Shown here: one piece after another, positions 1-9,404 of the stretch | Layout of the letters: every line of letters begins with the position of its first letter | Numbering within the stretch: position 1 is the first letter of the stretch | Source: Bacteroidota bacterium | GTDB taxonomy: Bacteria > Bacteroidota > Bacteroidia > Chitinophagales > BACL12 | Direction of reading: 5' to 3' | Assembly: GCA_016715425.1 (NCBI GenBank) | Contig: JADKAC010000003.1 | Span: forward strand, 124,001-188,000 | Length of the DNA stretch: 64,000 nucleotides | Position numbers and translations under genes: made by a program | The notes under the pieces: generated by a model | The model's database searches: none | Told to the model about the DNA's origin: nothing | Seen by the model: only the letters and a program-made list of their open reading frames with translations

Positions 1-1155
1 CGCCAACAATAAAATGGCAAATGCAATATGAATAATATGTCGGGTTGTTCTATTAGATTTCGATTCATGTTCTGCTTCAGTACTCTTACCGAGTATATCA
101 ATATAAAAAGAAGTAGTGAGTGTGGTAAGCACTGAATCAGCACTTGAAAATGTTGCGGCTGTAATTCCCAATACAAACACTATTGCTGCAAACATACCGA
201 GATGTTCTAATGCTAATAATGGAAATAATTGATCAGTGTGTTCGGGTATTGCTATCTGTTGTGCTTTTGCATATTCAAATAATAATGCACCAAGAGCAAC
301 AAAAAATAAATTCACAAATACCAATACCACACTAAACCATCTGATGTTTTTTTGTGCTTCGGGTAATGTGCGGATACTTAAATTTTTCTGCATCATGTTT
401 TGATCTAAACCCGTCATAACAATTGCTATTAATGCACCGCTGAAAAATTGTTTAAAGAAGAAATTCTTTTCGTGCCAGTCCCAGAAAAAGATGCGGGCAT
501 ATTCACTGTTGCGTACCGTAGTAACTATTCCTGTGAAATTTAAATCCATTGCATTTGAAATGGCAACGATAGAAAAAATTACACCTAACAATAAAAACGA
601 AGACTGCATAGTATCTGTCCACACCAATGTTTTAATTCCTCCTTTATAAGTGTAAAGTAAAATGAGTATGATGATAATGGTAACAGTAACTGCAAATGAA
701 ACACCCCATGCATCGAAAATAAATAATTGCAAAACCATTGCGGAAATATATAAACGAAATGCAGCACCAATTAATCGTGAAAGAATAAAATAAAACGATC
801 CTGTTTTCTGTGATGCTAAACCTAATCGTTCACCGAGATAAGTATAAATAGAAGTAAGATTCATGCGGTAATACAAAGGCAATAATACTTGTGCAATTAC
901 TACATAACCCAACACATATCCAAACACAATTTGCATGTAGGAAAACTGTGTTGCCTCCACCGCACCGGGAACAGAAACAAATGTAACCCCGGAAAGTGAA
1001 TCACCAATTAATCCAAAAGCAACGGCATACCACGGTGATACACGATTGCCAATAAAGTATGCGGTTTGATCTGCTTTGCGGGAGGTGTACCAGGAAATGG
1101 TAAACAGAAATAAAAAATAAACAATGATGATGATTAAAATAACTGTTGCCGACAT
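1..1155 (-). CDS. Sodium:solute symporter family protein, partial (C-terminus outside window)
   Basis: Reading the minus strand from an ATG at 1155 gives 385 open codons that run off the left edge. The protein starts MSATVILIIIIVYFLFLFT and continues with many hydrophobic segments. Stretches such as YFIGNRVSPWYAVAFGLIGDSLSGVTFVS and the later FSSADSVLTTLTTSFYIDIL are typical of the sodium:solute symporter (SSS, SLC5-like) family, where the 'SS/AD' region lies in the Na+-binding helix. It should be an inner-membrane transporter coupling Na+ entry to solute uptake; the substrate cannot be read from sequence. It is transcribed in the same direction as nadE, which lies upstream on this strand, 83 bp away. 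The family call is firm; the substrate is unknown and the C-terminus is not seen. Confidence 0.85.
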   Translation of the reverse strand, partial: MSATVILIIIIVYFLFLFTISWYTSRKADQTAYFIGNRVSPWYAVAFGLIGDSLSGVTFVSVPGAVEATQFSYMQIVFGYVLGYVVIAQVLLPLYYRMNLTSIYTYLGERLGLASQKTGSFYFILSRLIGAAFRLYISAMVLQLFIFDAWGVSFAVTVTIIIILILLYTYKGGIKTLVWTDTMQSSFLLLGVIFSIVAISNAMDLNFTGIVTTVRNSEYARIFFWDWHEKNFFFKQFFSGALIAIVMTGLDQNMMQKNLSIRTLPEAQKNIRWFSVVLVFVNLFFVALGALLFEYAKAQQIAIPEHTDQLFPLLALEHLGMFAAIVFVLGITAATFSSADSVLTTLTTSFYIDILGKSTEAEHESKSNRTTRHIIHIAFAILLLA

Positions 1156-1238
1156 GTGCTATAATGAATGCGAAAAATAGAATAATTATTTTCTTTGAAA
1201 TAATTGGTTTTACACATTCACTTGCAGATGCAGATATT

Positions 1239-2885
1239 TCAAGACAAATATTTTCCTTCTATCGGCATGCGTCTGCCCATACCAAATGCTTTTGGAGAAA
1301 CTCGTAATACAGGTGCAAACTGATAGCGTTTCCATTCGCTGCTGTTCACCATTTTTAAAGTGCGTTTTACAATGCTTGCATCAAAACCCATTGCAATAAT
1401 ATCATCCGGGCTTTTACTTTTTTCTATGTATTGAAATAAAATATTATCCAACACTTCATAGGGTGGCAATGTATCCTGATCTGTTTGATCGTGCTTTAAT
1501 TCTGCACTCGGTGCTTTATGAATAATGTTGAAAGGAATAATTTCTTTAGTGCGATTAATATAGTTTGCAATTGCATACACTTCTGTTTTATATACATCTG
1601 CCAACACTGCAAGTCCGCCACACAAGTCACCATATAATGTTCCGTAACCCACCGCAGCTTCACTTTTATTTGTTGTGTTTAATAAAATATAACCATGCTT
1701 ATTACTTAACGCCATCAGTATCATTCCACGAATTCTTGCTTGTAAATTTTCTTCTGTTACATCAAAGGGTTTTCCTAAAAAGGATGGAGTAAGTTCTTTT
1801 AAAAATGTATCGTACATGTTTTGAATAGGAATTATTTCATACGCTATTTTTAAATTCTTGGCTAATTGCAACGCATCATCCACACTGTGTTTTGATGAAT
1901 AGGGTGAAGGCATTAATACTCCCTTTACATTTTCATTCCCCAATGCTTCGGCAGCAATAACTGCAACCAAGGCAGAATCCATTCCGCCGGATAAACCAAA
2001 AATTGCTTTATTGAAATTCAGCTTTTCAAAGTAATTCCGCACACCAGTAACCAATGCTTCATAGATCATTGGAATTTTTTCTTTCGTTTGCAAATTTTCT
2101 TTTAAATCAATTCCACTTGCAATTACTTTTTCCAAATCAAATACCTGCATCGCCTCTTTAAAAAAAATCATTTCCGAAAACACTTTTCCCTGCACATTCA
2201 TAACCACACTTCCTCCATCAAATATTAAATCCGTTTGAGCTCCACTATGATTTACATAAAACAACGGCACTTTATATCGCTGCACATTTTCCCGCAACAC
2301 ATCTAATCTTCCCTGCGCATGTAAATAATCAAATGGTGATGCAGAAATATTTATCATTACATCCGGTTTCTCATGCGTTAATATATCCATCGGACAACTG
2401 CGATACATCGGATTTTCATTTCCTACATTCCACAAATCTTCACATATGGTAAGCGCAATTTTTTTCCCTTGAAATGTTATACAATGAAATTCTGTATTTG
2501 GCTCAAAATGACGATACTCATCAAAAATATCATACGTTGGCAACAGTGCTTTATGAATTACATCCTGCACTTTATTTTGATATATAAAAAAAGCAGAATT
2601 AAATAAATCTTTTCCTTCAATTTGTGGATTTCGTGAAGGACTGCCAACGATAACCGCAATATTTTCCGTTAATGATTTTATCTGTTCAATCACTGCATAA
2701 CACTTATCAATAAAATCATCAAAGTCTAAAAAATCTCTTGGCGGATAACCACAAACTGCCAGTTCAGGAAATACAATGATGTCTGCTCCTTGCTGTTCTG
2801 CTGTTGTAATATTTTCAGCAATTTTCGAAAAATTAAAATCGAAATTACCGATATGTGTATTGATTTGTGCTAATGCTATTTTCAT
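1239..2885 (-). CDS. nadE: Glutamine-dependent NAD+ synthetase
   Basis: This 548-residue protein catalyses the last step of NAD+ synthesis, amidating nicotinic acid adenine dinucleotide with ammonia taken from glutamine. The N-terminal half is a nitrilase-type (CN hydrolase) glutaminase: Glu41 in VFPELAVCGYPPRD, Lys112 in IHKALLP and Cys148 in LTICEDLWN fit the Glu-Lys-Cys triad. The C-terminal half is the ATP-pyrophosphatase synthetase with SGGMDS at about 299-304 and a later KAPSAELKHDQTDQDTLPPYEVLD segment typical of NadE. Length fits the two-domain bacterial form. The ATG at 2885 is directly abutted by the T-run of a terminator-like hairpin belonging to the upstream gene, so expression is likely to need a promoter inside that hairpin region or read-through. 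Confidence 0.95.
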   Translation of the reverse strand: MKIALAQINTHIGNFDFNFSKIAENITTAEQQGADIIVFPELAVCGYPPRDFLDFDDFIDKCYAVIEQIKSLTENIAVIVGSPSRNPQIEGKDLFNSAFFIYQNKVQDVIHKALLPTYDIFDEYRHFEPNTEFHCITFQGKKIALTICEDLWNVGNENPMYRSCPMDILTHEKPDVMINISASPFDYLHAQGRLDVLRENVQRYKVPLFYVNHSGAQTDLIFDGGSVVMNVQGKVFSEMIFFKEAMQVFDLEKVIASGIDLKENLQTKEKIPMIYEALVTGVRNYFEKLNFNKAIFGLSGGMDSALVAVIAAEALGNENVKGVLMPSPYSSKHSVDDALQLAKNLKIAYEIIPIQNMYDTFLKELTPSFLGKPFDVTEENLQARIRGMILMALSNKHGYILLNTTNKSEAAVGYGTLYGDLCGGLAVLADVYKTEVYAIANYINRTKEIIPFNIIHKAPSAELKHDQTDQDTLPPYEVLDNILFQYIEKSKSPDDIIAMGFDASIVKRTLKMVNSSEWKRYQFAPVLRVSPKAFGMGRRMPIEGKYLS

Positions 2886-2920
2886 AAAAAAAAACCGTAC
2901 AATTATAATATTGTACGGTT
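2886..2920 (-). terminator. Intrinsic terminator touching the nadE start codon
   Basis: On the minus strand, an inverted repeat of 9-11 bp (AACCGTACAAT with its complement, 6-nt AT loop) is followed by nine T residues. It lies downstream of the outer-membrane protein gene ending at 2948, so it is well placed as that gene's terminator. The last T is immediately followed by the nadE ATG, with no spacer. Confidence 0.75.
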
Positions 2921-2947
2921 CAAAGTTAAATTGAAAGCAATGATTAA

Positions 2948-3610
2948 TTAAAATAAAACACCAAGGCGTACACCAAATTGCTTTAACTGAATATTTTCAC
3001 TTGTCATACTATTCTCAAATACATTTACAAAACCATTCTGAAAAAATACACCTGCTGTCAACACCGTAGTTTCAGTCATTGAATATTCTGCACCAAGTCC
3101 AAGAGTAAGACTGAGGTTAAACAAATTCCATTTATCTCCTGTCAGAGTTTCATCTTTTAAATTATAATCAGTATATAAATCATTCCCATTGGCATCCTCC
3201 TGATCCAAACGAGCTTTAATATTAATACCTGGTGTTAGTCCAAATTGACCATAATAGCGCATATAATTTACTTCATTGGTACGTAGCTTAATTGCAAGAG
3301 GAATTTCAATATAGCCACTTCGAATTGTTGAGTAAATTACATTTAACGAATCTTCCTTTTTTAGAAACCCCCCTGCTGAATTAATAATTAAACCTGATGA
3401 AAACACATAGTTATCACCCGGGCCTAAATTTCCTTCAAACAATAATCCATATTGAAATCCTATTTTTACGCCATCACTTTTAAGGTCATCACCACTAATG
3501 CCAAACCATGAAATAAGCGGTGAAGCAGTAAGTCCAAAACGGAAATTTTGTGCAGTAACAGAATACCCTGTGAGTAAACTGATAAAAAGTATTACAACAA
3601 TTTTTTTCAT
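2948..3610 (-). CDS. Outer-membrane beta-barrel family protein
   Basis: This 220-residue protein starts MKKIVVILFISLLTGYSVTAQ, a clear Sec signal peptide with cleavage near Ala20-Gln21. The mature part is made of alternating beta-strand-like segments rich in Gly and aromatic residues (FRFGLTASPLISWFG, YGLLFEGNLG, LGLGAEYSM) and ends QLKQFGVRLGVLF with a terminal Phe, as expected for an outer-membrane barrel. It resembles the PorT-like/OmpA-like 8-strand barrel proteins common in Bacteroidota. No substrate or enzymatic motif is visible. It is divergent from gldB, with only 24 bp between the two start codons, so their promoters must overlap each other's 5' ends. Confidence 0.75.
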   Translation of the reverse strand: MKKIVVILFISLLTGYSVTAQNFRFGLTASPLISWFGISGDDLKSDGVKIGFQYGLLFEGNLGPGDNYVFSSGLIINSAGGFLKKEDSLNVIYSTIRSGYIEIPLAIKLRTNEVNYMRYYGQFGLTPGINIKARLDQEDANGNDLYTDYNLKDETLTGDKWNLFNLSLTLGLGAEYSMTETTVLTAGVFFQNGFVNVFENSMTSENIQLKQFGVRLGVLF

Positions 3611-3634
3611 AGTATATAGTTTTACCGGATTATT

Positions 3635-4690
3635 ATGTCAAATTATAGCCACAAACTTAAAGTATTTTTATCTATTGCCGCAAGTGCAATTTGCATTTTA
3701 ATATATTCTTCATGTGGCAATAAAAACAAAATAAAAACACCTGATGTTTCGAATATTCCTGTTGATGTTCATTTCATTCGTTTTGATCAGTCTTTAATGC
3801 AGGCTAATGGTAGAAATTATGTTGAAGTAATAGATTCTCTAAAAGAATTATATCCTGAATTTTTTACCTTATATACCAATAATGTATTAAATATTCCTTT
3901 GAAAGACAGCAGTTATAATATTTATGACACGTTGTACAGTTATATGATTTCTGATAAATACATGTTGCGCTTATATGATAGTGTGCAGCATATATATTCA
4001 AATATGAGTGATGTGGAAGCGGATGTGGCTAAAGCATTTCAATATTATAAATATTATTTCCCCGACAGTACATTACCACAGGTGTTTACATATATCGCTC
4101 CCTTTGTTTATCAGGTAGTATTGGGTGATGATGTGATTGGTGTGGAACTCAATATGTTTCTGGGTAAAAACTTTTCTTATTACAGTTCCTTCGCTGCCAA
4201 CTTACCCAAGTATTTATTATATCGTTTCAGAAAAGAAAATATTCCTGTAAGTATTATGCTTATGCTTGCCGATGGTAGTGTTACTTCTTTAGGTGCTAAT
4301 GCTTCTTTATTAGATGATATGTTGTATGAAGGAAAGCAGATGTATTATCTGGATTTAGTATTACCAAAAGTTGCCGACAGTGTAAAAATTGGTTTCAATA
4401 AATCACAAATAGAATGGTGCGAAAACAATGAAGCAGATATATGGAAATTTTTTGCAGGTGAAGAATTATTATTTTCAAAACGCATGCAGGATAAACAACA
4501 ATATATTGGGGAAGCACCCACCACGAAAGGTATGCCGGAGGAATCACCGGGACGTGTTGCAATTTGGATGGGCTGGCAAATCATTAGAAAATATATGCAC
4601 AACAATCCGAATATAACTATTCAACAATTATTTGCCGATACAGCGAGTTATGAAATTTTGCGGAAGAGCAATTATAGCCCGGGAAATTGA
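3635..4690 (+). CDS. gldB: Gliding motility lipoprotein GldB
   Basis: This 351-residue protein begins with a lipoprotein signal peptide (Cys27 in the lipobox region IYSSCGNK). Family-typical segments are VDVHFIRFDQSLMQ, LKELYPEFFTLY near the N-terminus, DVIGVELNMFLGKNFSYY in the middle and EESPGRVAIWMGWQIIRKYM near the C-terminus, which matches the GldB family. GldB is one of the proteins genetically required for Bacteroidota gliding; its precise role is not known. No other gld genes lie nearby in this window, so it stands alone. The ATG at 3635 gives the full signal sequence. Downstream is a long repeat region instead of another gene. Confidence 0.85.
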   Translation: MSNYSHKLKVFLSIAASAICILIYSSCGNKNKIKTPDVSNIPVDVHFIRFDQSLMQANGRNYVEVIDSLKELYPEFFTLYTNNVLNIPLKDSSYNIYDTLYSYMISDKYMLRLYDSVQHIYSNMSDVEADVAKAFQYYKYYFPDSTLPQVFTYIAPFVYQVVLGDDVIGVELNMFLGKNFSYYSSFAANLPKYLLYRFRKENIPVSIMLMLADGSVTSLGANASLLDDMLYEGKQMYYLDLVLPKVADSVKIGFNKSQIEWCENNEADIWKFFAGEELLFSKRMQDKQQYIGEAPTTKGMPEESPGRVAIWMGWQIIRKYMHNNPNITIQQLFADTASYEILRKSNYSPGN

Positions 4691-5172
4691 ATGGTGAATG
4701 GTGAATGGTGAATGGTGAAAAATAATTTGCAATAAGCAATAAGCAATAAGCAAAAGGCAATTATAAATTATAAATGGTGAATGAAAGATCAGTGATGGTT
4801 TTTTTTAAACATGAAACTCGAAACCCGAAACTTTTTAGTCAATGTCAAAAGTCAATGTCCTCAGCTTTTTCATTGTCAACTGTCAATTGTCAATTTAAAA
4901 GGTGAATGGTGAAAAATAATTTGCAATAAGCAATAAGCAATAAGCAAAAGGCAATTATAAATTATAAATGGTGAATGAAAGATCAGTGATGTTTTTTTTT
5001 AAACATGAAACTCGAAACCCGAAACTTTTTAGTCAATGTCAAAAGTCAATGTCCTCAGCTTTTTCATTGTCAACTGTCAATTGTCAATTTAAAAGGTCAA
5101 TGGTCTAAGTCTATAGTTAAAGTTTTTTGCCAACAGCCAAAAGCTAAGCGCCAATAGCTAAAAAGATACTCT
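4691..5172. repeat. Intergenic word repeats with a 194-bp tandem duplication
   Basis: This gene-free stretch is made of short near-tandem words: ggtgaat, aataagc, aactcgaaacccg, tcaatgtc and tgtcaattgtcaa. A block of about 194 bp at 4707-4900 is repeated directly at 4901-5094, and the two copies differ by a single substitution (a G/T at a homopolymer boundary). The end, 5095-5172, holds further words (caacagcc, aaaagcta, ccaatagc). I see no ORF, RNA gene or terminator hairpin here. Confidence 0.85.
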
Positions 5173-5559
5173 TCAATTAAGTAAAAAATCTGCGGCGAGA
5201 TGGAAAACAGGAATGCGCACTTCAAATAAAGAATTATCCGACTGACCTTCCATTAAATAAGTACCGTGCATTTTTCCCATTGGTGATTTTAAATTACAAC
5301 CGGAAACATATTGATGCATACCACCGGGTAAAATTTCTGGTTGCTCACCAACAACTCCTTCACCTTCTACTTCACGATGTTCATGTATGGCATCGTAAAT
5401 AAACCAATGTCGTGAAATAAGTTTTACAGCTTGAGTGCCTTTATTCTCGATAGTAATGCGATACGCAAACATATGTTCTCTATTCAGCGAGTTAGAATAA
5501 CCCGCCTGATAAAAAGTTTCAACACTCACTTTTACGCCATTTGTAATATCGGTAACCAT
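5173..5559 (-). CDS. apaG: ApaG domain protein
   Basis: The 128-residue product matches the ApaG family over its whole length. The hallmark segments are YRITIENKGTQAVKLISRHWFIYDA, the glycine-rich VEGEGVVGEQPEILPGG and the GTYLMEG loop. ApaG forms an all-beta, fibronectin III-like fold; in enterobacteria it has been linked to Co2+ resistance and Mg2+ efflux, but its biochemical activity is unsettled. It is the last gene of a minus-strand run, 36 bp after gmk, so probably co-transcribed with it. Confidence 0.92.
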   Translation of the reverse strand: MVTDITNGVKVSVETFYQAGYSNSLNREHMFAYRITIENKGTQAVKLISRHWFIYDAIHEHREVEGEGVVGEQPEILPGGMHQYVSGCNLKSPMGKMHGTYLMEGQSDNSLFEVRIPVFHLAADFLLN

Positions 5560-5595
5560 TATGTTTGTAAATATAGTACTTGTGTTGTAATAAAC

Positions 5596-6168
5596 TTAGG
5601 AAGCCAAAAAATTTGACACAATTTCTAATGCGTGTTGTTTTGCTTTTTGCAAATCATCATTAATAACTACTTCATCAAACTTATACATATGTTGCATTTC
5701 CATTTCTGCACGTTGTAAACGAATAGCCAGATTTTCCGGAGTTTCTGTGTTGCGGAGAGTTAAACGCTCACGCAAAATTTCAAGTGATGGCGGTGCAATA
5801 AAAACGGATAAAGTTTTTTCAGGAAATTGTGCTTGCAATCGTATTGCGCCAAGTACGTCTATATCAAACACCACATGTTTTCCTTCATTCCATAAACGTA
5901 ATGCTTCACTGCGCAATGTGCCGTAACGTCTGCCGGGATACACTTCTTCCCATTCTAAAAAATCATTTTGTTGAATATGCAAATCGAATTCTTCCGCCGA
6001 CATAAAATAATAATCCACACCTTCTTTTTCATTTTCTCTGGCAGCTCTTGTTGTTGCAGAAACAGAAAATTTTAGTTGCGGTAATTGTTCCAGCAAATAT
6101 TTTCCTATCGTGGTTTTTCCTGCACCGGATGGCGCTGTAATTATTACAAGTTTACCTTGCTTGCTCAC
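5596..6168 (-). CDS. gmk: Guanylate kinase
   Basis: Guanylate kinase phosphorylates GMP to GDP with ATP, in the cytoplasm. The 190-residue protein has the P-loop at 13-20 (PSGAGKTT), the GMP-binding segment SVSATTRAARENEKEGVDYYFMS, the EWEEVYPGRRYGT loop and the HVVFDIDVLGA strand. Its length is normal for the family. Its start overlaps the end of yicC by 4 bp (ATGA type), which indicates translational coupling. The yicC-gmk neighbourhood is conserved in many bacteria. Confidence 0.96.
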   Translation of the reverse strand: MSKQGKLVIITAPSGAGKTTIGKYLLEQLPQLKFSVSATTRAARENEKEGVDYYFMSAEEFDLHIQQNDFLEWEEVYPGRRYGTLRSEALRLWNEGKHVVFDIDVLGAIRLQAQFPEKTLSVFIAPPSLEILRERLTLRNTETPENLAIRLQRAEMEMQHMYKFDEVVINDDLQKAKQHALEIVSNFLAS

Positions 6169-7040
6169 AACACATTATTGAGTTGTTCTTTAATTTTTTC
6201 CAATTCATCTTTCATGCGCACCACACATTTTTGCATTTCAGCATGATAGGCTTTACTTCCAATTGTATTTATTTCTCTTCCCATTTCCTGAGTAATAAAA
6301 CCTAATTTTTTTCCTTTCTCCGTAACTGCTTCCTTTAACACTTCTTCAAAATAATCACAATGCGAACGCAGTCGGGTTATCTCTTCAGTAATATCCATTT
6401 TCTCCAGATAATAAATTACCTCTTGCTCAAATCTATTTATATCTACTTGTTCCGCAGCTTGAGAAGATCGCAAATCTGTCATCAAACTATTTTTAAATGT
6501 AACCACACGTTCCGGATCCAACACTTCTATTTCAGCTAATATTTCACAGATAAGTTTATTGCGTTTATGCAGATCCACTTTTAATTGTTCACCTTCTGTT
6601 GTACGAAAATTTTGCACTGCATTACAAGCATCTTCCACTAATTTTTCAATTTGCTTCCATTGTTTTTCGGTTAGTTCTTCCTTGGTACTAGTAATCACAT
6701 TCGGCAAGCGGAATATCAATTCAAAAATTTTGGTTTCATCTGCATTCAGCTCGCTTGCTAACTGCTTTAATTGCTTATAGTAATCTTTAATAATTACGGA
6801 ATTTAATTCGCCATTTTTCTGATCATCAAATTGCTCGTATGCGATAATGCAATCAATTTTCCCTCGTACAATTTCACGGCTAATAATATTGCGAATATCC
6901 ATTTCATGTTCTCTTAAAATAGTGGGCAATCGCAGATTCATATCAAACACTTTACTATTAAGTGCCCGCAATTCAATCACTGTATTTTTGCCATTCAGTT
7001 CAAACGTTACACGGCCGTAACCGGTCATTGATAAAATCAT
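6165..7040 (-). CDS. yicC: YicC-family endoribonuclease
   Basis: The 291-residue product carries both family signatures: the N-terminal MILSMTGYGR and the C-terminal GKKLGFITQEMGREINTIGSKA. Enterobacterial and Bacillus members (YicC/YloC) are metal-dependent endoribonucleases with roles in small-RNA turnover and stationary-phase survival; that assignment comes from the family. It lies between the EamA transporter (2-bp gap upstream) and gmk (4-bp overlap downstream), so the cluster is one operon. Confidence 0.93.
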   Translation of the reverse strand: MILSMTGYGRVTFELNGKNTVIELRALNSKVFDMNLRLPTILREHEMDIRNIISREIVRGKIDCIIAYEQFDDQKNGELNSVIIKDYYKQLKQLASELNADETKIFELIFRLPNVITSTKEELTEKQWKQIEKLVEDACNAVQNFRTTEGEQLKVDLHKRNKLICEILAEIEVLDPERVVTFKNSLMTDLRSSQAAEQVDINRFEQEVIYYLEKMDITEEITRLRSHCDYFEEVLKEAVTEKGKKLGFITQEMGREINTIGSKAYHAEMQKCVVRMKDELEKIKEQLNNVL

Positions 7041-7042
7041 AC

Positions 7043-7984
7043 TTAGTTGTTTATTTTTCTTGTTACTGTAGTTTTTTTCAGAAAGGTTTTACCAATTTCA
7101 AAACTCACTATGGCAACACCCGTGAAGATACATAATGATGCAATTACTTTAGGTAACGTCAATATATCAGTGCCTAATATTACGGCTACCACAGTTGCAA
7201 TTACCGGTTGCATATAAATATAAATACTCACCAATGTAGGTGTTCCATATTTTAATCCAAGCACATTAAATACATAGGCTAACAAGGTAGCACCAAACAC
7301 CACATATAACCATGCAGAAAAAATAGGTGTATCCAAATGCATCCAATCCACACTTAAAAATTCTCTTATACCAAATGGAAACACAATAAACCAACCATAA
7401 AAAAATATCCAGAGTGCAATTGTAAAAGGTGAATATTTTTGCATCAATGGTTTGGCAATTACCAGAAATATTGCATAGACAGCAGCATTGCCCACTATTA
7501 AAAGATCGCCGGAAACAGTGGATGTGGATTGCGTTTCATTTGTACCTCCCTGTACCAATAAATACACACCAAACCCACCGATAATAATCCCAATAATTTT
7601 TCGCCAGGTAACAGTTTCTTTCAATACAAACCAACTGGCAACCATTACCAAAATCGGTGTGGTAATCATAAGTAATGAAGCATGAATTTCACTGGTAAGA
7701 CTCAATCCTTTTATAAACATTAATTGATTGGCTGCTACACCAAATAATCCACATAGAAAAAGCAGGAGATGATCTTTGCGATCCACTTTTTCACGAATAA
7801 AAATTTTATGAAAAATAAAGAAAAGCACTAAGGGAATTGTAACTCTGGTCAACACCAATCCAAAAGCAGGAATTACTTGCAATGCTACTTTGGCAATCAC
7901 ATAATTCAATCCATATAAAATATTGGCGGCAAGGATGTAGGTATGAGCTAATGGGGTGTTTGAACTATGCTTGTTCCACGGCAT
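7043..7984 (-). CDS. DMT-superfamily (EamA) transporter
   Basis: The 313-residue protein is almost entirely hydrophobic and shows two EamA repeats of about five transmembrane segments each, roughly 12-150 and 165-300. The second repeat contains the family-like end LKYGTPTLVSIYIYMQPVIATVVAVILGTDILTLPKVIASLCIFTGVAIVS. EamA members export metabolites such as amino acids across the inner membrane; the substrate here cannot be assigned. Its start overlaps the end of the upstream membrane protein gene by 20 bp, suggesting coupled translation. Confidence 0.88.
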   Translation of the reverse strand: MPWNKHSSNTPLAHTYILAANILYGLNYVIAKVALQVIPAFGLVLTRVTIPLVLFFIFHKIFIREKVDRKDHLLLFLCGLFGVAANQLMFIKGLSLTSEIHASLLMITTPILVMVASWFVLKETVTWRKIIGIIIGGFGVYLLVQGGTNETQSTSTVSGDLLIVGNAAVYAIFLVIAKPLMQKYSPFTIALWIFFYGWFIVFPFGIREFLSVDWMHLDTPIFSAWLYVVFGATLLAYVFNVLGLKYGTPTLVSIYIYMQPVIATVVAVILGTDILTLPKVIASLCIFTGVAIVSFEIGKTFLKKTTVTRKINN

Positions 7985-9404
7985 TGTAAGTAAAATATTT
8001 TTTAATTTGAAACAGGATAGTAATTATTATTGCAGAAGAAATCAATTGAATAAAATAATAATAATCCTTCATCCAAGGGCCAAAACTAATAAAAAACCTA
8101 TCGGCTTTCTCTTGCCAATTTTCCGCAGTTAAACCTGTATTAATTGGTAACCAGATTTTGGAAAAAATTAATCCTATTGAGAAGAAAAGTATAATCCCTT
8201 GCTTTCTATTTTTCATAGTCTCAACTACTGGCATTATCCAAAATAATAAAAATTGTATCGCCATTGTTAAAAATCTGGATTCAGAATTTACAGCCAGAAC
8301 TAAGTGCAAGAGGATTATAACTACAAACGCCAAATCCATTTCTTTAAGCTTCAATGATAAGTTTTTCCAAAACACAATTATAAAAAGCGCTATTGGACCG
8401 TAGTAACTGATATGGCCAATCAGAAATACTCCGGGCTTTTGTACTCCTCTTAAAAAGCTTAAATATGTATTGGATATTGCATTCATACTGTACAAATCCA
8501 AATCAGCAAATCTGTTTTTCCATGCCCACATCAATATTCCAAAGCCAATTGTAATTGCTAAAAATTGCAAGATAGATTTTATGTCGAAAGAAAAATTTTC
8601 AATTGCTGTAACTACAGGCAATTTCAAAATAAAAAATACATAAAGCAGCAGTATAGGTATAGATAAAAAAAGCCACTCCATTTCAATTGCGTTACTTGTA
8701 TTTGGATGCATTTGCTTTAAAATAAATAATCCTGTTATCAAACAAACAATAGTAACTGCAATAATTCCTACACGATAGGCGACAGCAATAAATCTTGCAA
8801 ATCGTTCTGTAAAATAATGTTTACCGCCAAGACAAGTAGCTACTAAAAGTAATCCGCAATATGCAGAAATTGGCCAGGTGAAAATGCCGGTGAAAATTGC
8901 CAAACATAACAGCCATATTTTACGGGTAAGCGCCGCATATACCATAACCCCACCAATTAATAAAGCAAGGGAATCTGTAAGTACCGGAATGAAATAAGTA
9001 AATTTTAGTACTGCAGTATTCATTATAAAAAGTGTACAAATAAAATAGAATGTGTAATCTGAATAATTTTTTATTCTTACAATTTGAAACAATAGAATTA
9101 ATAATCCCGATATTGAAAGATAATTTAATAGAGTGAATCCTTTAATAATATTTTCATTGGAAATATCTGCATGCAAGAGTTGTAATCCACACCAAATTAA
9201 TATAGAAGGTAAAGTGCGAAATGTATAATAGGAATCTAACTCTCGATTAAGAAGTATATCAGGAAACCCTTTGATAATTTTTCCATACACTGCACCATCA
9301 AATCCAAGTCCATCAAAAGAAAGCACATGTTCCAAAAAGAAAATAGCAACGATGCTCCATAAGGTCCATAAGAGCAGAATTAAAAATAAAGGCTTTCGAT
9401 TCAT
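7965..9404 (-). CDS. Polytopic membrane protein of unknown function
   Basis: The 479-residue product has about a dozen hydrophobic segments. The N-terminus is a membrane anchor (MNRKPLFLILLLWTLWSIVAIFF) followed by a short extracytoplasmic stretch with FDGLGFDGAVYGKII and ELDSYYTFRTLPSIL. This plan, one anchor plus an acidic loop and then a membrane bundle, resembles GT-C-type glycosyltransferases (GT39/GT87-like), but I do not recognise a diagnostic motif, so I leave the function open. It is the first gene of the minus-strand operon continuing into eamA, yicC, gmk and apaG. Confidence 0.65.
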   Translation of the reverse strand: MNRKPLFLILLLWTLWSIVAIFFLEHVLSFDGLGFDGAVYGKIIKGFPDILLNRELDSYYTFRTLPSILIWCGLQLLHADISNENIIKGFTLLNYLSISGLLILLFQIVRIKNYSDYTFYFICTLFIMNTAVLKFTYFIPVLTDSLALLIGGVMVYAALTRKIWLLCLAIFTGIFTWPISAYCGLLLVATCLGGKHYFTERFARFIAVAYRVGIIAVTIVCLITGLFILKQMHPNTSNAIEMEWLFLSIPILLLYVFFILKLPVVTAIENFSFDIKSILQFLAITIGFGILMWAWKNRFADLDLYSMNAISNTYLSFLRGVQKPGVFLIGHISYYGPIALFIIVFWKNLSLKLKEMDLAFVVIILLHLVLAVNSESRFLTMAIQFLLFWIMPVVETMKNRKQGIILFFSIGLIFSKIWLPINTGLTAENWQEKADRFFISFGPWMKDYYYFIQLISSAIIITILFQIKKYFTYNAVEQA

